Origin: Sarcocystis neurona
Lineage: Eukaryota > Apicomplexa > Conoidasida > Eucoccidiorida > Sarcocystidae
DNA length: 64,000 nucleotides
Assembly (NCBI GenBank): GCA_000727475.1
Contig: KL647311.1
Coordinates: 1,227,017-1,291,016, forward strand
Reading direction: 5' to 3'
This document shows positions 21,700 through 34,440 of the stretch, piece by piece (the first letter of the stretch is position 1; the number at the start of each line of letters is the position of its first letter). The notes below the pieces were generated by a model. It saw nothing but the letters and a program-made list of their open reading frames with translations, made no database searches and was not told the origin of the DNA. A program made the position numbers and the translations under genes.

Positions 21700-22900
21700 C
21701 AGACTCAAGTATGCGTCTACATATATATATATGTATGCGTCTACGGAGGAGAGGTGGAATATGCATGCAGGTGCGTAACCTTCTTCTCCTCTCCCAACCT
21801 TCAAAGGTAGAATATATACGTAGATAGACATCTCACCTAATAAAGCACATCTATACACGCATGCAAATATATTTTACTTCTTCACTTATTCTCTCAAACA
21901 CATGCAACATAACTTTACCCTGCGACCTACTCAACCATATAAATATATGTGTACATTTGTGTCTTCTCAGTAATGAATTTCTACGCCAGTACATACGTAT
22001 GTATGTACATACACATATATATATATATATATGTATCTACAGTAACAAGTATCTACAAGCATATAAGTCTGTATACATATACATATGACCTATGCATACA
22101 TTACATACTCATATATAGATGTGTTTGTGTATACAAGAGGATGTATCTCCCTGCATATATATATATATGAATATATGTGGAGACAGTATTATACACCTCT
22201 CCATACACGCATACACACACACACACACAAGACATGCATGGGCAAATATATACACATATATCCATATATATCATATATATATGTGGAGACACAGTAGCAC
22301 GCACATCTATGCATATGTACAGATATAGACAGAACCGGGATGAAGTGAATTTCCGTCGTTTGTTTGCAGTCGACGAACTTGCTATACTTCCAAATTTATT
22401 CACCTATATGCATGTGCCACCAGGCTCTCACACACACAAACACACAGGTATATTTGGGCTCCTTTTCTTCTCTTGTAAAGGATCATTCATATGCATATAT
22501 ATACATATATATTTGCCGCTTCATATCCACACAAACAGGCATATACCCACACATATATACGTACACACGTACCCACCTACATATACACACATATACACGT
22601 ATACATACATATGCATGCACACACACACACACACATATATATGCACACATGTACCTACACACACACACATATATATACAGAGGTATATACACACAGATAC
22701 ACATACATATATACGCAGATATATACACGCACATATACGCACATATATATACACACGTACAGACATATATGTGCACATGTATCCACACATGTATTCACAT
22801 ATATATACACACACATCTATACATATACATACATACGTATATACATACATACATACACACACATACATACATACGTTCATACATAGATATACACACATAT
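21700..22900. repeat. CATA/TATA microsatellites
   Basis: ACACAC, ACATAT and TATATG runs dominate 21990-22310 and 22480-22900. Confidence 0.85.
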
Positions 22901-23359
22901 GTGTGTGCAGTTCAATTTCCGATGCGGTTCGTGGTCCTGGCCTGACGTTTTCTTTTTATATGAACTTCTTTAATGAACCTCTGTATGCAGTCCACACCGA
23001 AGAAGCGATCCTTTCCCTCTGTCTCCGTGTCTCCGTGTCTCTGTTTAGGCCACAATATGTATGGTGCCTGTAGACCTCTTAAGTACGTACACGTACTACA
23101 CAAATGTGCTTCTGGCATATATTAGAGGCTTCTCGTGTGTATATACATATAAATATATAACACACACGCGCGCACACATATACGTACATCTACTTAGCCA
23201 CGTTCTACATGTGTCAGTAGACGCGTGCACATATATATATGTGTATGTTTATGTAGAGGTGTGGATCAGTTCTTCTCCCTGTGTCTGCGGCAACATATTC
23301 GTCTATGCGTCAATGTCTCTGTGTACATACGAAGGTACCCCTGGAGACAATATATATAC

Positions 23360-23835
23360 ATATATTCTGTGCCAGTGTACTCGTATAGATAGAAATGTAT
23401 ATACATATATTAGTATATATGTACATAGGTATATAGAGATACACACCACGGGTGCCAATATACTCATATATAAATATATATATGCATATGTGTATGCACT
23501 CCACTGGTGCCAGTACGCTTATACGTATATATATATATATACTCTATGGGTGCCAGTATACTTATATAGACAGATATATACATATATACATATTACACGC
23601 ATATAGAGATAAATATATACTCTCCACGGGTTCCAGTAACTTATATAGATACATGCATATACACACTCTACGGGTGCCACCATACTTATATCGATGAATA
23701 TATATATATATATGCATATGTGGACAGACTCCACGGGTGCCAGCATATTTACATGTACTCATACTCTACGGGTGACAGTATACTTGTATATACATATATA
23801 TATACGCTACAGGTAGCAAATATACTTCTATGTAA
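23360..23835. repeat. ~50-90-bp satellite with CTCTACGGGTGCCAGTATAC core
   Basis: The core (C/T)TC(T/C)A(C/T)GGGTGCCAGTATACTTATAT recurs at irregular spacing about eight times between 23360 and 23820, separated by TATA runs. Confidence 0.85.
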
Positions 23836-23894
23836 AGACGTGTATGTATGTGTAGCTGTAGGTGTGTGCGGTGGTTTGTGTTGGGTTGGTTACG

Positions 23895-24687
23895 TCACTG
23901 CTGGTGAGGAAGGTGGGGACCATAGGAGAACCAGGAGATAAATTTTTGCAGCTGCATGCGTTTCCTTTCAAGAAGAAGACGCGTCGCTATTTTCCGAGTA
24001 GATAATGAATACCCTTACGCATGCATGCAGAGACAAATAAAGAGATGTGTACATACATGGCCTCGGTGGCAAAGTTACTGTCTTGGCAAAGAATCGAGCT
24101 GCAGACAGATGGAAGGAAACTACTGCGGCGTCGCTGCCGGCGCGTTTCGACTTCTCTGCTGCAGTAAAAAGAGGCAGGTGTCTACTTTTGTGGGGAAGAA
24201 GACGTGCCCGTATGTACGGGTCCGACGCATGTCTAGTAGTTCCCCACCGCTACAAGAAATATTGCTGGTCGGCAGAGGGAGCCATACAGATACACATACA
24301 CATACATATATACAGGTGCATACAAGGTATATATGGAGACAGAGACAGAGACACACGGATGACCAGCTATACCCAAATATACATATGTGCGTGCATGCGC
24401 CTGTGCATACAACATTACTGTGTGTGTATATATGCATGCGTGTACATATATGTATGTGTAAACATGAAGGTGAAGCGGTTTTGGAGAAAGAGAAGGACAG
24501 ACAGAGGGACAAGTTGCTTCTTGACGACGTATACAGAGAGACAAATCTCCACCCTTTGTTCCTCACAAACCCGTGTCGATTTGCTGCTGCTGCTGCTGGA
24601 GGACTTGCTGTTGAGTTACTCACCATCGTCCTGCAGCAGGCGGAGCAGCAGGACCCACAGGCGCATTACGACGCCTTCTTCAATCTC
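23895..24687 (-). CDS. HEAT-like exons with a possible stop at 23895
   Basis: Exon 24687-24624 (acceptor ACGCAG, donor GTGAGT) encodes EIEEGVVMRLWVLLLRLLQD and ends in phase 1. Exon 24158-24057 (acceptor TTTTTACTGCAG, donor GTATGT) enters in phase 1 and encodes a helical stretch containing VVSFHLSAARFFAKTV. A candidate third exon, 23986-23895 after a 70-base intron, encodes TRLLLERKRMQLQKFISWF and runs to TGA. If that last exon is real, a gene ends here and the HEAT exons upstream and downstream belong to different genes. If not, the chain continues to the PR65-like exons at 18.4 kb. The first two exons are well supported by splice sites; the terminal one is tentative. Confidence 0.5.
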
Positions 24688-25159
24688 CTGCGTGAATGCA
24701 CATACACACATTGCAGCTAAAATGAATATAGACACATTTACACATGTGACTACATTCTCGTCCACAGCGACAGGCAATAAATGTAGACACATGTGTCTAT
24801 GTTCTCGTCCACAGCGATAATAAATATATACACATACACACACATGTCTACGTTCTCGTCCACAGCAATAGGCACGCGTATTTGCATATATAGAGAGAGA
24901 TACACAAAAGTCGCCTTTTGCAGGTGTAGACCTTTCCAGACAACTTGGCTTATACACGTTGCTGTTGGACAGAGATTTACATATCCCCACGGCTCCTCTT
25001 TCAACAGAAGAAGATTCATATTTCTGTATGTGTACGCACGTGTATAGATATAGGGACGGACCGCCACAGAAGACGGAGACAGAGACACCGGCGGGGGATG
25101 GAGGGGCGACAACAAATGTCTCGTGAGCGCTGTGCATGCATCTACACCTGGAAGTGAGA

Positions 25160-25930
25160 GGAGAGAAGGAGGAGACACGGAGACAGACAAAAGAGGGGAA
25201 GGACGCCAGGAGGGAAAGGAGGGAGAAAGTTCGGGAAGACAACCCCCGTCGTATAGAGAGAGAGAGCGAAGAGGAATACACAGCGAGCCAGAGAAAAGGA
25301 CCGAAGGACACGGAGACGGGGAGACGGGGAGACGGAGAGACAGAGAGAAGAGGGAGACGAGGAGAAGAAGAGACAGAAGGGATTCGGAGACGGAGCGAGG
25401 AGGAGGAGGAGAGCAACAGAGGGGACGGAAGGAAGGGAGACACACCGAGAAAGAGACGGGAAGGCAGCAACAGCGCGAAAGCGAAGAGAGACGGAGACGG
25501 AAGGAGACGGGGAGAAGGGAGGGGAGACACGGAGACAGAAGGAGACACCGGGAGACGGAGACACAGCAAGAGAGAGAGAGAAGGAGGGAAGAAGACAGAA
25601 GGGAAGGCAGACGGGGAGAAAAAAAGGGAGACAGAAGGGAAGGCAAAAGGGAGACACGGAGGGAGAGAGAAGGAGAGAGACGAAGTGAGACAGGGGAAGA
25701 AGAGGGAGACACGGAGGGAGACGGAGAGGAGGAAAAGAGAGAGACGAGGGGAGACAGGGGGGAAGGAGAGACCTGGAGGGAGACGGGGAGAAGGAGAGAC
25801 ATGGAGGGAGACAGAAGGGGAGGCAAAAGGGAGACACGATGGGAGACAGGCGAAGAAAAGGTAGACACGGAGGGAGACAGGGGAAGAGGAGGAGACACGG
25901 AGGGAGACGGAGAGAAGAAGAAGAGGGGAG
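25160..25930. repeat. polypurine tract GGAGACGGAGA
   Basis: About 770 bases of GGAGAC/GGGAGA/AGGAAG units, even longer than the tract at 18.5 kb. It lies in the intron region upstream of the exon at 24687. Confidence 0.9.
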
Positions 25931-26059
25931 GGACGGCTTTGCAGAGACGTGGCAGTGTGCCTCGTCTTCTTCACCTCCCCACGCGTTGTCTGCTGATTGA
26001 CTTCTGCAGAAGAAGTGCGACATCTACAGCAACTACCCCACACATATAAAGACACTCCC

Positions 26060-27045
26060 TGCAGCACCCCTACAAATACACACATATAAAGAGGGAAGAC
26101 CAGGGGGGTCTCTCTCTGTATATTCATGGAAAGCACATATATATACATACGTGCATATACAGAGACAAGGAGACAAGGAGACAGCGGAACAGGTCTGTAT
26201 ACGTATGGCAAGTATATATATAGACAGAGAAAAAAGGACGAAAGGAGGACAGACAGGTCTACATGGAAGTGTATAGCAAATAGTACATATAGAGAGAGAA
26301 AGAAATATATATATATACGCATACATACAGACATACACACACACGTGTCTATATATGTAGCTGTATAGCTACGGGTAGGAAGACGTGTTCCTCCTACTAT
26401 ATATGTGTAGAGTCATCCGTATCCATGCTGGCATTGATATTCGTGGACGAATACCGGAACACCAACAAAAAAGATATTCAGGCCTATCTATATATCTATA
26501 TATCTATCTATATATCTATCTATATATCTAATCTATCTATATATCTATCTATATATATCTATCTATATATATCTATCTATATATCTAATCTATCTATATA
26601 TCTATCTATATATCTATCTATATATATCTATCTATATATCTATCTATATATCTTTCTATCTACATGTCTATATACTTATCTGCATATCTGTCTATACGTA
26701 CACATCCATCTATATATAGACATAACTATGTGTATATCTATTTGTGTATCTATCTATATATATGGGTGTATATACCCACCTATATCTGTTTATCTATCTT
26801 TGTATCCATCTATCTACATATCTATCTATATACAAGGATTTATATACCCACCTACATATTTATCTGTTTATCTATCTATATATCAACCTATCTACATACC
26901 TATTTATATACCTATCTATCTATATATCTATCTACATATATATATATGTATATCTACCTGCATATATATCTATATATATGTATATGTAATTCTACCTATA
27001 TATATCTTATCTATCTACCCATCGATATATATATGTATATTTAGA
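26060..27045. repeat. TATC microsatellite
   Basis: (ATCTATCTAT) and (TATATC) runs, nearly pure at 26480-26660. On the plus strand this yields long Tyr/Leu/Ser/Ile frames. Confidence 0.9.
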
Positions 27046-27059
27046 GAGAGAGAGGAACA

Positions 27060-27275
27060 CTTTTAGAAGTTGAATTGTCTGCTGACAGCGGATCTGCTGC
27101 AGCATGCGACGCGGGGAGGGAGGCCGGGAGCGGGCGCTCCTCACCACCCTCTGTGTGTGTGTGTGTGTGTTTGGCGGCCAAAAATTAATTTCTTCCTCTG
27201 CATGCATCTTCCACGGATGAATAAATTCCTCGGCGACAAGTGACCTTTCTATTCTTCGGTCTGCAGAGACTCTTC
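27060..27275 (-). other. exon-like stretch near a (GT)n run
   Basis: On the minus strand, after CTCTGCAG at 27265, the reading RIERSLVAEEFIHPWKMHAE then EEINFWPP is protein-like, and IRCQQTIQLLK follows a CTGCAG at about 27100. The phases do not match the exon ending at 27429, so it was not joined. Confidence 0.3.
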
Positions 27276-27428
27276 GAGACGTACAAGACACGGAGACACG
27301 GGGAGACACGGAGTGTGGGGTGGGGGAGATCGGAAGAGGGAAAGTCACAGTTTTGAAGAATAAGAAATGTTGGTAGATAAACTCCCCCCACTCCTGGGTA
27401 ATTGCTGGGGAAGACAAAAACACTTCAC

Positions 27429-29971
27429 ATGTCCGTAGATGTCTGCGGACGCCCGGTGATTTGTGACTTCCTCCTTTTCAAGCAGCAGAAGTCCACTTTT
27501 GGGTGATTCTTCGAAGAACATCTGCCTCAAAAAAGAAACGAACTTCTCCCCAAAAAATGTACCTGCTGCAGAAGAATCAACGGGATCTGCTGCAGAATTG
27601 TCGCCCGTGTCCTCCAGCAGCTGCCGGGCGAATGCACCAGCGTTTCTAGCCGGGCCATCAGTACCTGCCCCAACACACGCATGCAGCAGCAGAAGCAGCT
27701 GCGCGACAGCGGTAGCAACAGCAGCAGCTACGGCAGCTCCACCACCAGCGTGGTGGGCAGCGGCGACAGCAACAGCGGCAGCTACGCAGCATCACCACGG
27801 GGGACAGCAGCAGCGGGGGCAGCAGCAGTAGCGACGGCAGAAAGACTAGCAGCTAGGACGGCGCCAGCAGCAACGAGGGACGCAACAGCAGTTACGGCGG
27901 CAGCGGTAGCAGCTACACCAGCCGCAGAACCAACAGCGGGAGCAGCAAGAACTACAGCAGGGACAGCAGGAATTACAGCGTGAGCAGCAGGAACTATACA
28001 GAAGGAGCAGCAACTACCACAGCAGCAGCAGCACCTACGGCAACAGCTACACCTGCAGCAGCAACTACAGCAGGAGCAGCTACCGCAGCAGCAGGAGCAG
28101 CGGTGGCTAGAGGAATAACGGCAAGATTAGCAGCAGATACAGCAGCGAGGGCAGGACCCCCTTAGGAAGAACAACCACAGGGGACTCTGCAGCAGCAAGA
28201 GAAGCAGCAGCGACAGCAGCAAGAGAAGCAGCAAGAAGGGCAACGACCGCGAGAGAAGCAAGAACAGCAGCAAGAGCCGCAACAGCAGCAGGAATACTCT
28301 GGTGTCTACTGGTCCAATAACCTTCGCAGCCGCACATACGTCAGCAACAAAAGAAGCAGCAGCAGCGTCTCTAGAAGAGCGGCAGCAACAGCAGGAGCGG
28401 AACGAAGGAGGAGGAGCAGCAGCAAAAACTGCTGAGGGGAAGAGGCAGTCGCTGCAGCAGGAGAAAAGAACAAGCAGCAGCAGGATAGTGAGGGAAGAGC
28501 AGCAGCAGCAACAGCAGCAGTGGACGAGTTCAAAGGAAGAACATACCGCATAGAAGCAAGGCGGCGGACAAGAGAGAAAGGCTTCGAGCTCCTTCAAGAA
28601 ACAGACAGCAACGTGCCAGTCATTAACGCTGGAAACACAAAACATTCGCAGCCAGGCAAAGGAAGTAGACACGCATGTATAAAACAGTAAATGTGTCTGC
28701 ATACACATATGTACATAGATACATATATACACGTTTGTGTCAACATATACACTGCATGCATATAGATTTGAATATATATTCACATCCACTTGATAGCAAT
28801 ATATACATGCATGTGCATATATGTATACATACTTGTGTACCTACGTATCAACCATATATGAATATATACAAGAGTATTCACAACCAACTGGCAGCAAGGT
28901 ATATGTATACATACAAGTGTACATATATATATATATATATATATGTACATGTTCACATACGTGTACACAAACTTGTGTCAGTCGGTCGCAGCAGATATAT
29001 ATATGTATGTCTCTATGTGTTTATATCGATGTAGACACATATATACATATATACATATATATATACATATATACATATATATATATACATATATGTGTAC
29101 GTATGTATGAAGAGAGGATACTTCATATGTATGGACAGGCACTACCCCCCAAAAATAGTGAGAGAACCACATTATCCAGGTAACATATACACAGACATAT
29201 ACGCTTCAACCGACTACCTATCCACGAAATATATACACATATATACTTCACACGCATATATGTATATCTGTACATAAATGGGTGTACATATATATATACA
29301 CATATGTGTATAGTTGATATGTTCCCGGTAACACATACACAGATATGTATGCATCAACCAATACATATGCGGGTATATATATATGTATACGTTTCACACA
29401 TACATGTATATCTGTCCAGAGAATGGGAGTATATATATATATATAAACATGTGACAGCGTCTACACATGAGAGGGTATATATATATATATATATTGCTAA
29501 GTCACCTATATACCAGAGTATTTGCATATATATTTGCCTTTGTCTACACATGGAGATTCTCCGTATACATGCATACATTACTAGATATATATGTGTGGGC
29601 TAAGGGGAGGACGGGCATGTATATACGCGCATGCAGAAGTGTGTATATGTGGAGAGATTGTGTCCGCTTTTTTGTATATGTGCATGCAGGGACATACGAA
29701 GGTTCTACGAAGACATGTGTTATATCTGTTGGCAATCAATGAATATCTACAGTTATATAAATGTGTGTGTCCCTTTCTCGAAGAAGTGTCCTTTCTTGAG
29801 GACGTATGCACGAGGATGCGTGGAGGAGACACCAGAAACAGACGACCGCGAAGAGAGGATAAAAAAGGACTTACTTAAGAAGAGTAAAAGCGAAGATCGT
29901 CAGCTGCCACCGCGTCTCATTCGAACTCGAAGGCAGCCGCATCAGGCAACACAGCGTCTCCATGAACTCCG
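27429..29971 (-). CDS. middle exons, probably of the same HEAT-repeat gene
   Basis: Three minus-strand exons chain in phase: 29971-29875 (acceptor TGTGCAG, donor GTAAGT, phases 1 to 2), 28628-28547 (acceptor TTTCCAG, donor GTATGT, 2 to 0) and 28431-28340 (acceptor CCCTCAG, donor GTATGT, 0 to 2). A fourth, about 27645-27429, contains GEKFVSFLRQMFFEESPKS and may start at 27645 (phase 2), though its acceptor is not settled. The peptides are helical and amphipathic: METLCCLMRLPSSSNETRW, QLTIFAFTLL, VNDWHVAVCFLKELEAFL, then a Leu-rich helix. ETRWQLTIFAF sits where PR65 repeat 10 has its KWRVR helix, so I infer a continuation of the scaffold gene. A second HEAT-type gene is possible. The introns hold microsatellites. 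Confidence 0.5.
28680..29640. repeat. TATA/CATA microsatellites in a 1.25-kb intron
   Basis: TATATATACATA and TGTATA runs, lying between the exons 29971-29875 and 28628-28547. Confidence 0.8.
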
Positions 29972-29979
29972 CTGCACAG

Positions 29980-30930
29980 ACCAGCAGCAACAGCAGCGCA
30001 GCAGCAACAGAACAGCAGCAACAGAACAGCAGCAGCAGAACAGGGCAGCAGCAGCATCAGAAGAGAACAGCGGGAGCAACAGCAACAGAAGAGAGGAGCA
30101 GCGCAACAGAACAGCAGCAACACCGCACAACAGCAACAGAGGAGAGCGGCAGCGCGACAGCGAAAGAGAGCAGCAGCGCAACAGCGTTTCGCAGGGCAGC
30201 AGCAGTGAACAGGAACGTCCACGGGAGGAGGAGGTGCAGCGGGAGCGCAGGGAGGGAGTCATAAAGAGCAGCAGCGCCAGCGGGAAGGAACAAGCAGGGT
30301 CAGCAGGAGCAGCAAGGGGGAACGAGAGAAGCAGCGGAGCGGCACAGGAGAAGCAAAAGCAGCAAAGCGAGGGAACGAGTCCTGATGCGCCAGCAGCAAA
30401 GCAGCGCGTGCGGCGGCGGCAGCAGCAGCAGCAGAAAAGAAGCAGCAGCAGAGACAGCGCATGCAGTTGTCCAGGTGGAAGCAGCAGCGGAAGCAACAAA
30501 ACGGCAGCCCCTGCGGCAAAAGGCATGCTGCTGCAGCAGCAAAGGCAATTAGCAGCTGCTGTAGGCCAAGGATATAACAACGACACCACCGACGCAGAAG
30601 TAGAAGAAGCATGGCCGTGTAGCGGGCAGCAACAGCAGACATGCAGAGGCAGCGGCAACACGAGGAATTCGCACATACAGCAGCAGCAGCAGCAAGTCTC
30701 AGGACGGCACAGGAGAAGCAGCAGCAGCGGAAATTGAGCGCGAAAATTCAGCGATGGCATTAGGGAAGAAGCAGCAGTTGCAGCAGCAAAAGAGAGGCGA
30801 GAGGAGAGCAGGAGCAGCAGCACATTTGCAGGGGTGGGTGTGGCTGCAGCAGCAGGGAGGCGCTTGGGAGAGAGGTGGAGACAGCAGCAACAGCAGCAGC
30901 AGAGGAACATGATTTACGACAGCAGCAGAA
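29980..30930. repeat. CAG-rich block
   Basis: CAG/GCA runs on the plus strand give a plus frame of Ser/Gln/Arg over 350 codons. The end of the block supplies the acceptor of the minus-strand exon at 29971, so at least that edge is intronic for the minus-strand gene. Confidence 0.7.
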
Positions 30931-31079
30931 GAAAACGAGCAGCTGTGTCAAGGAGGAGAAGGAGAAGCAGCAACAGCAACGCGTGGGACGGAAGAAGTAG
31001 CAGGGGCCGATGGTGGGAAGACAGACGGAAAAAGGGAGCGGGACGGGAAAACTTTGCATGCAATTGATATGTCAACAAA

Positions 31080-31650
31080 TACTCCTCTTTCTACGCAGAT
31101 ACACAAACGCGTAGCTACCTACATATATACATACATATATATACGTATTTGATGTATGTATATAAATACACGTAGGTAGACACATATATATATAGATGGA
31201 TAGATAGATAGGTAGACAGATAGATGGATAAAGCTGGGCGATAGGAGTATTTATTGGTTCATTTGAACAGGTAGACGTAGGCAGAGAAGCTACGAAAATT
31301 CTTCTGCGTTATTCTCACTTCCTGCACAAACCCAAATACTCGTATATATATAGAGAGAGATGTATATATATATATATGTGTATAGAGAGAGAGATGTACA
31401 TATACATATATATATATGTGTATATAGAGAGAGAGACGTACATATATATATATATGTATATATAGAGAGAGATGTATATATATATATATATATGTATATA
31501 GAGAGAGAGATGTACATATATATATATGTGTATAGAGAGAGAGAGATGTACATATACATATATATATGTATATATATATATGTGTATAGAGAGAGAGATG
31601 TCCACACATATAGATATATATATATGTATATAGAGAGAGAGATGTACACA

Positions 31651-31684
<34 letters not shown>

Positions 31685-31980
31685 GAGAGAGATGTACATA
31701 TATATATATATGTGTATAGAGAGAGAGATGTCCACATATATATAAATATATATATAAAGATATATATATATATGTATGAAATAGTATCTGCAAGTCAACA
31801 TGCAGATACATATTAGATATACAGAGAGAGATACAGAGAGACAGAGATACACAGAGAGAGGTAGACTGCCTGCAGGGGTGCATAGATGTAGAGATACACA
31901 TAAATATAATAAATGTCGGTGGAAAACATAAAAGAAAGACGTGCAGGCCTACGTATATATATACGTGGGCGTAGATACTG
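31080..31980. repeat. AGAGAGATGTACATATATAT satellite
   Basis: About ten copies of TATATAGAGAGAGATGTACA followed by (TA)n between 31345 and 31740, flanked by TATA runs. Confidence 0.9.
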
Positions 31981-32089
31981 GCTGGCTGCACCGGGGTCCT
32001 TAGCTTGGCATCAACCTGTAAATTTTCTTCATATATTACTTCTGCTGACTTCTATAAAAAGAGAGTAGTACACGCATACATATACATAT

Positions 32090-33050
32090 ACGTAGGTATA
32101 GATATGCTTATATATTTGTATCTATTAGCGCTTGTATACGTCCCGTCAAGCTCATCCAAATATATATATATACGTGTGTCTACTACCTACGTATGTTTAT
32201 GTATATACATTACCCCGGTATACATATGTACATATATGCATATATTATACACATATATATATATATATACGTAGACATACAAGTACACGAATACATATAT
32301 ATACATATATATAGGTATGGTTGTATATTTGTATGTATTGACACTTGCATAGATATCGTCCAGCTTATATATCTATATAACTACCTATCTACATATATAG
32401 TAACATATACATACATATGAGCAGACATACAAATGTACTGATAAATATACAGATAGATATATAGCTAGAGAGATATATATGTATATATTATACAAGTACA
32501 TATGAGTAGGTATACAAATATACTGATATGTATATATATATACATATATACAACCATATGGATACGGATGTATAACTCTTTGAATCTAAGCTTGTATAGA
32601 TATTGTCCGGCTTATCTATACTTACCTACACATATATGTATATATACGTCAAACATATGCACATGTTTATAATATATATAGATATACAAATACACTGGCA
32701 CATACATATATATATAATATTACAGGTATTGTTGTATATTCGTATGTATTAACACTTGTATATATATCGTCCACCTTAGCTATATATATATATTACACAT
32801 ACATATAAGTAGATATACAAATACACTGATATATATATATATATATTTATATATATGTATATATGTCTACCTACATATACTTATAGATACATCAAAATTT
32901 CAGATGCATATATATCTGTACATATTATACACATATATATATATGTATATATGTATATACGTATACATATACATTGATACATATATATATATATATATTT
33001 ATAGGTGTTGTAGTATATTTGTATGTATGAATAGTCGTGTAGGTGTGAAG
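32090..33050. repeat. ~160-270-bp satellite family
   Basis: A motif TTGTATNTATTNNCACTTGTATAGATAT then CGTCCNGCTTA recurs at about 32115, 32325, 32585, 32735 and, truncated, 33010, separated by TATA runs and AGNAGACATACAAATACACTGATA segments. Confidence 0.8.
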
Positions 33051-34440
33051 CAGCGTTTTAGGAAGGGAGGAACTTTTTCTGCTGCGTGCAAGTGGCGTTG
33101 AAGTATCGGCGCAGAAAGTGACTGCTGTTTCACAGAACGTGGGGGGAATATCTGCACAGAAAGAGACGTGACCGGAGACGGAGACACGGAGACGGGGGAG
33201 ATGAGACAGGCGAAGAGGCGAGACAGACGAAGAGATGAGAAGAAGAGAAGTGTGCATTATTGAGAGGAAGAAATGGAGGAGAAGAGAGGGGACGGAGAGG
33301 CGAGAATATATGGGCGAAAGGGAAGAAAGGGACGTACTAAAAATTGGCGCCGGGGCTCCTGCTGCTGCTGCTGCTCCGATGCTGCTGCACAGCGCGTCGC
33401 CTTCTTCGAGGAACGCACTGCAGACACCCGCGCAGCTCCCTGCCGCCTGAAGAGGCAGCAGCAGCAGCAGCCCGGCAGCGGCGGTGGGGCAGCAACTGCG
33501 GCCTTGCAGAGCAGCCGCAGCAGCAGCAGCAGGCCAGGAAGCAGCAGGAACGGCAGCCGCGTGAGAGCGGAAGCCAAAGAAGAAGAAGCAGCAGCACAGC
33601 AGCAGGCGAGGAAGAAGAAGCAGCAGCAGCGGCAAAGGGAGCCGTAGGTGCAGCAGCGGCAGCACGAAGGAGAACAAAACGGCAGCGGCAACTCTCAGCA
33701 GCAGCACAAGTTGACACGTCGCGTATACGTGTACAAGAAGACCGGGTGGAGGACTCACGCGTGCTAAGGCTGCAACTGCTCTTAAAGTCTGTGCTCGCCG
33801 AAGCGCTGCTGCTGCTGTTCCTCCTGCTGCTGCAGTTCCTCCTGCTGCTTCTCTTCCTGCCGCTGCTGCTGTCCTTGCTGCTGCTGAAGTGTGTGCTCGC
33901 CGAAGTGCTGCTGCTGCTGTTCCCGCTGTCGCTTCTCTTTCTGCCGCTGCCGCTGTCCTTGCTGTTGCTGCTAGTCTTTCTCCTGTTATCCTTGCTATCA
34001 TTGCGTCCGCCGCTCGTCTTCCTTCTGCTGCTATTGCCACTGCTGCACTTCATTCTGCTGCTGCTGCCGCCGTTGCTGCGGCTGTTGCTGTTCCCCATGT
34101 TGAACTCACTGCCGCCGCTGCTGGTGCGTTGGCTGTTGCTGCTGCTGATGCTGTTGTTGCTGCGTGGATACTCACTTGCGTCAGCTGCCGAATTTTGCGA
34201 AGGGCCGCCGACTTCACATTCATCTGCACAACACCGCAGCAACAGCAGCAGCAGCGACTGTTTCTGCTCCGAGCAAAACGCAGCAGCAACAGCAGGAGCA
34301 GCAGGAGCAGCAGCAGCAACAGCAGGAGCGACAGGTTTTCAGGAGCAGGAGCAGCAACGGCAGCAGCGACAGTTTTCCAACTGCAGAAGCCGCAGCGTCC
34401 GGGCAGCAATGCTTCAACAGCAGCAGCATGAGTTGCAGAC
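33050..34440 (-). other. CAG/CTG block with unresolved HEAT-like exons
   Basis: The minus strand reads [20 protein letters not shown] and LKRCF after AAACAG near 33130, a position where PR65 repeat 9 would be expected, but no donor follows before a stop. A second stretch about 33422-33340 ends at a TTA|GTACGT donor and is open in all three frames. CTG runs fill 33800-34150. Confidence 0.3.

Noticed and set aside
22177..23073. Long His/Thr/Tyr/Ile plus-strand frame
   Set aside because: Product of ACACAT/TATATA microsatellites.
24450..24700. Plus-strand protein-like stretch (GGLAVELLTIVLQQAEQQDP)
   Set aside because: Antisense to the minus-strand exon 24687-24624, which has stronger splice sites and fits the chain.
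24616..26340. 574-codon minus-strand frame
   Set aside because: Mostly the complement of the 25.2-25.9 kb polypurine tract. Only its last 22 codons form a real-looking exon, kept separately.
29631..30737. Plus-strand Ser/Gln/Arg frame of 368 codons
   Set aside because: CAG block read in one of several open frames. The minus-strand exon 29971-29875 overlaps its start and has a proper acceptor and GTAAGT donor.
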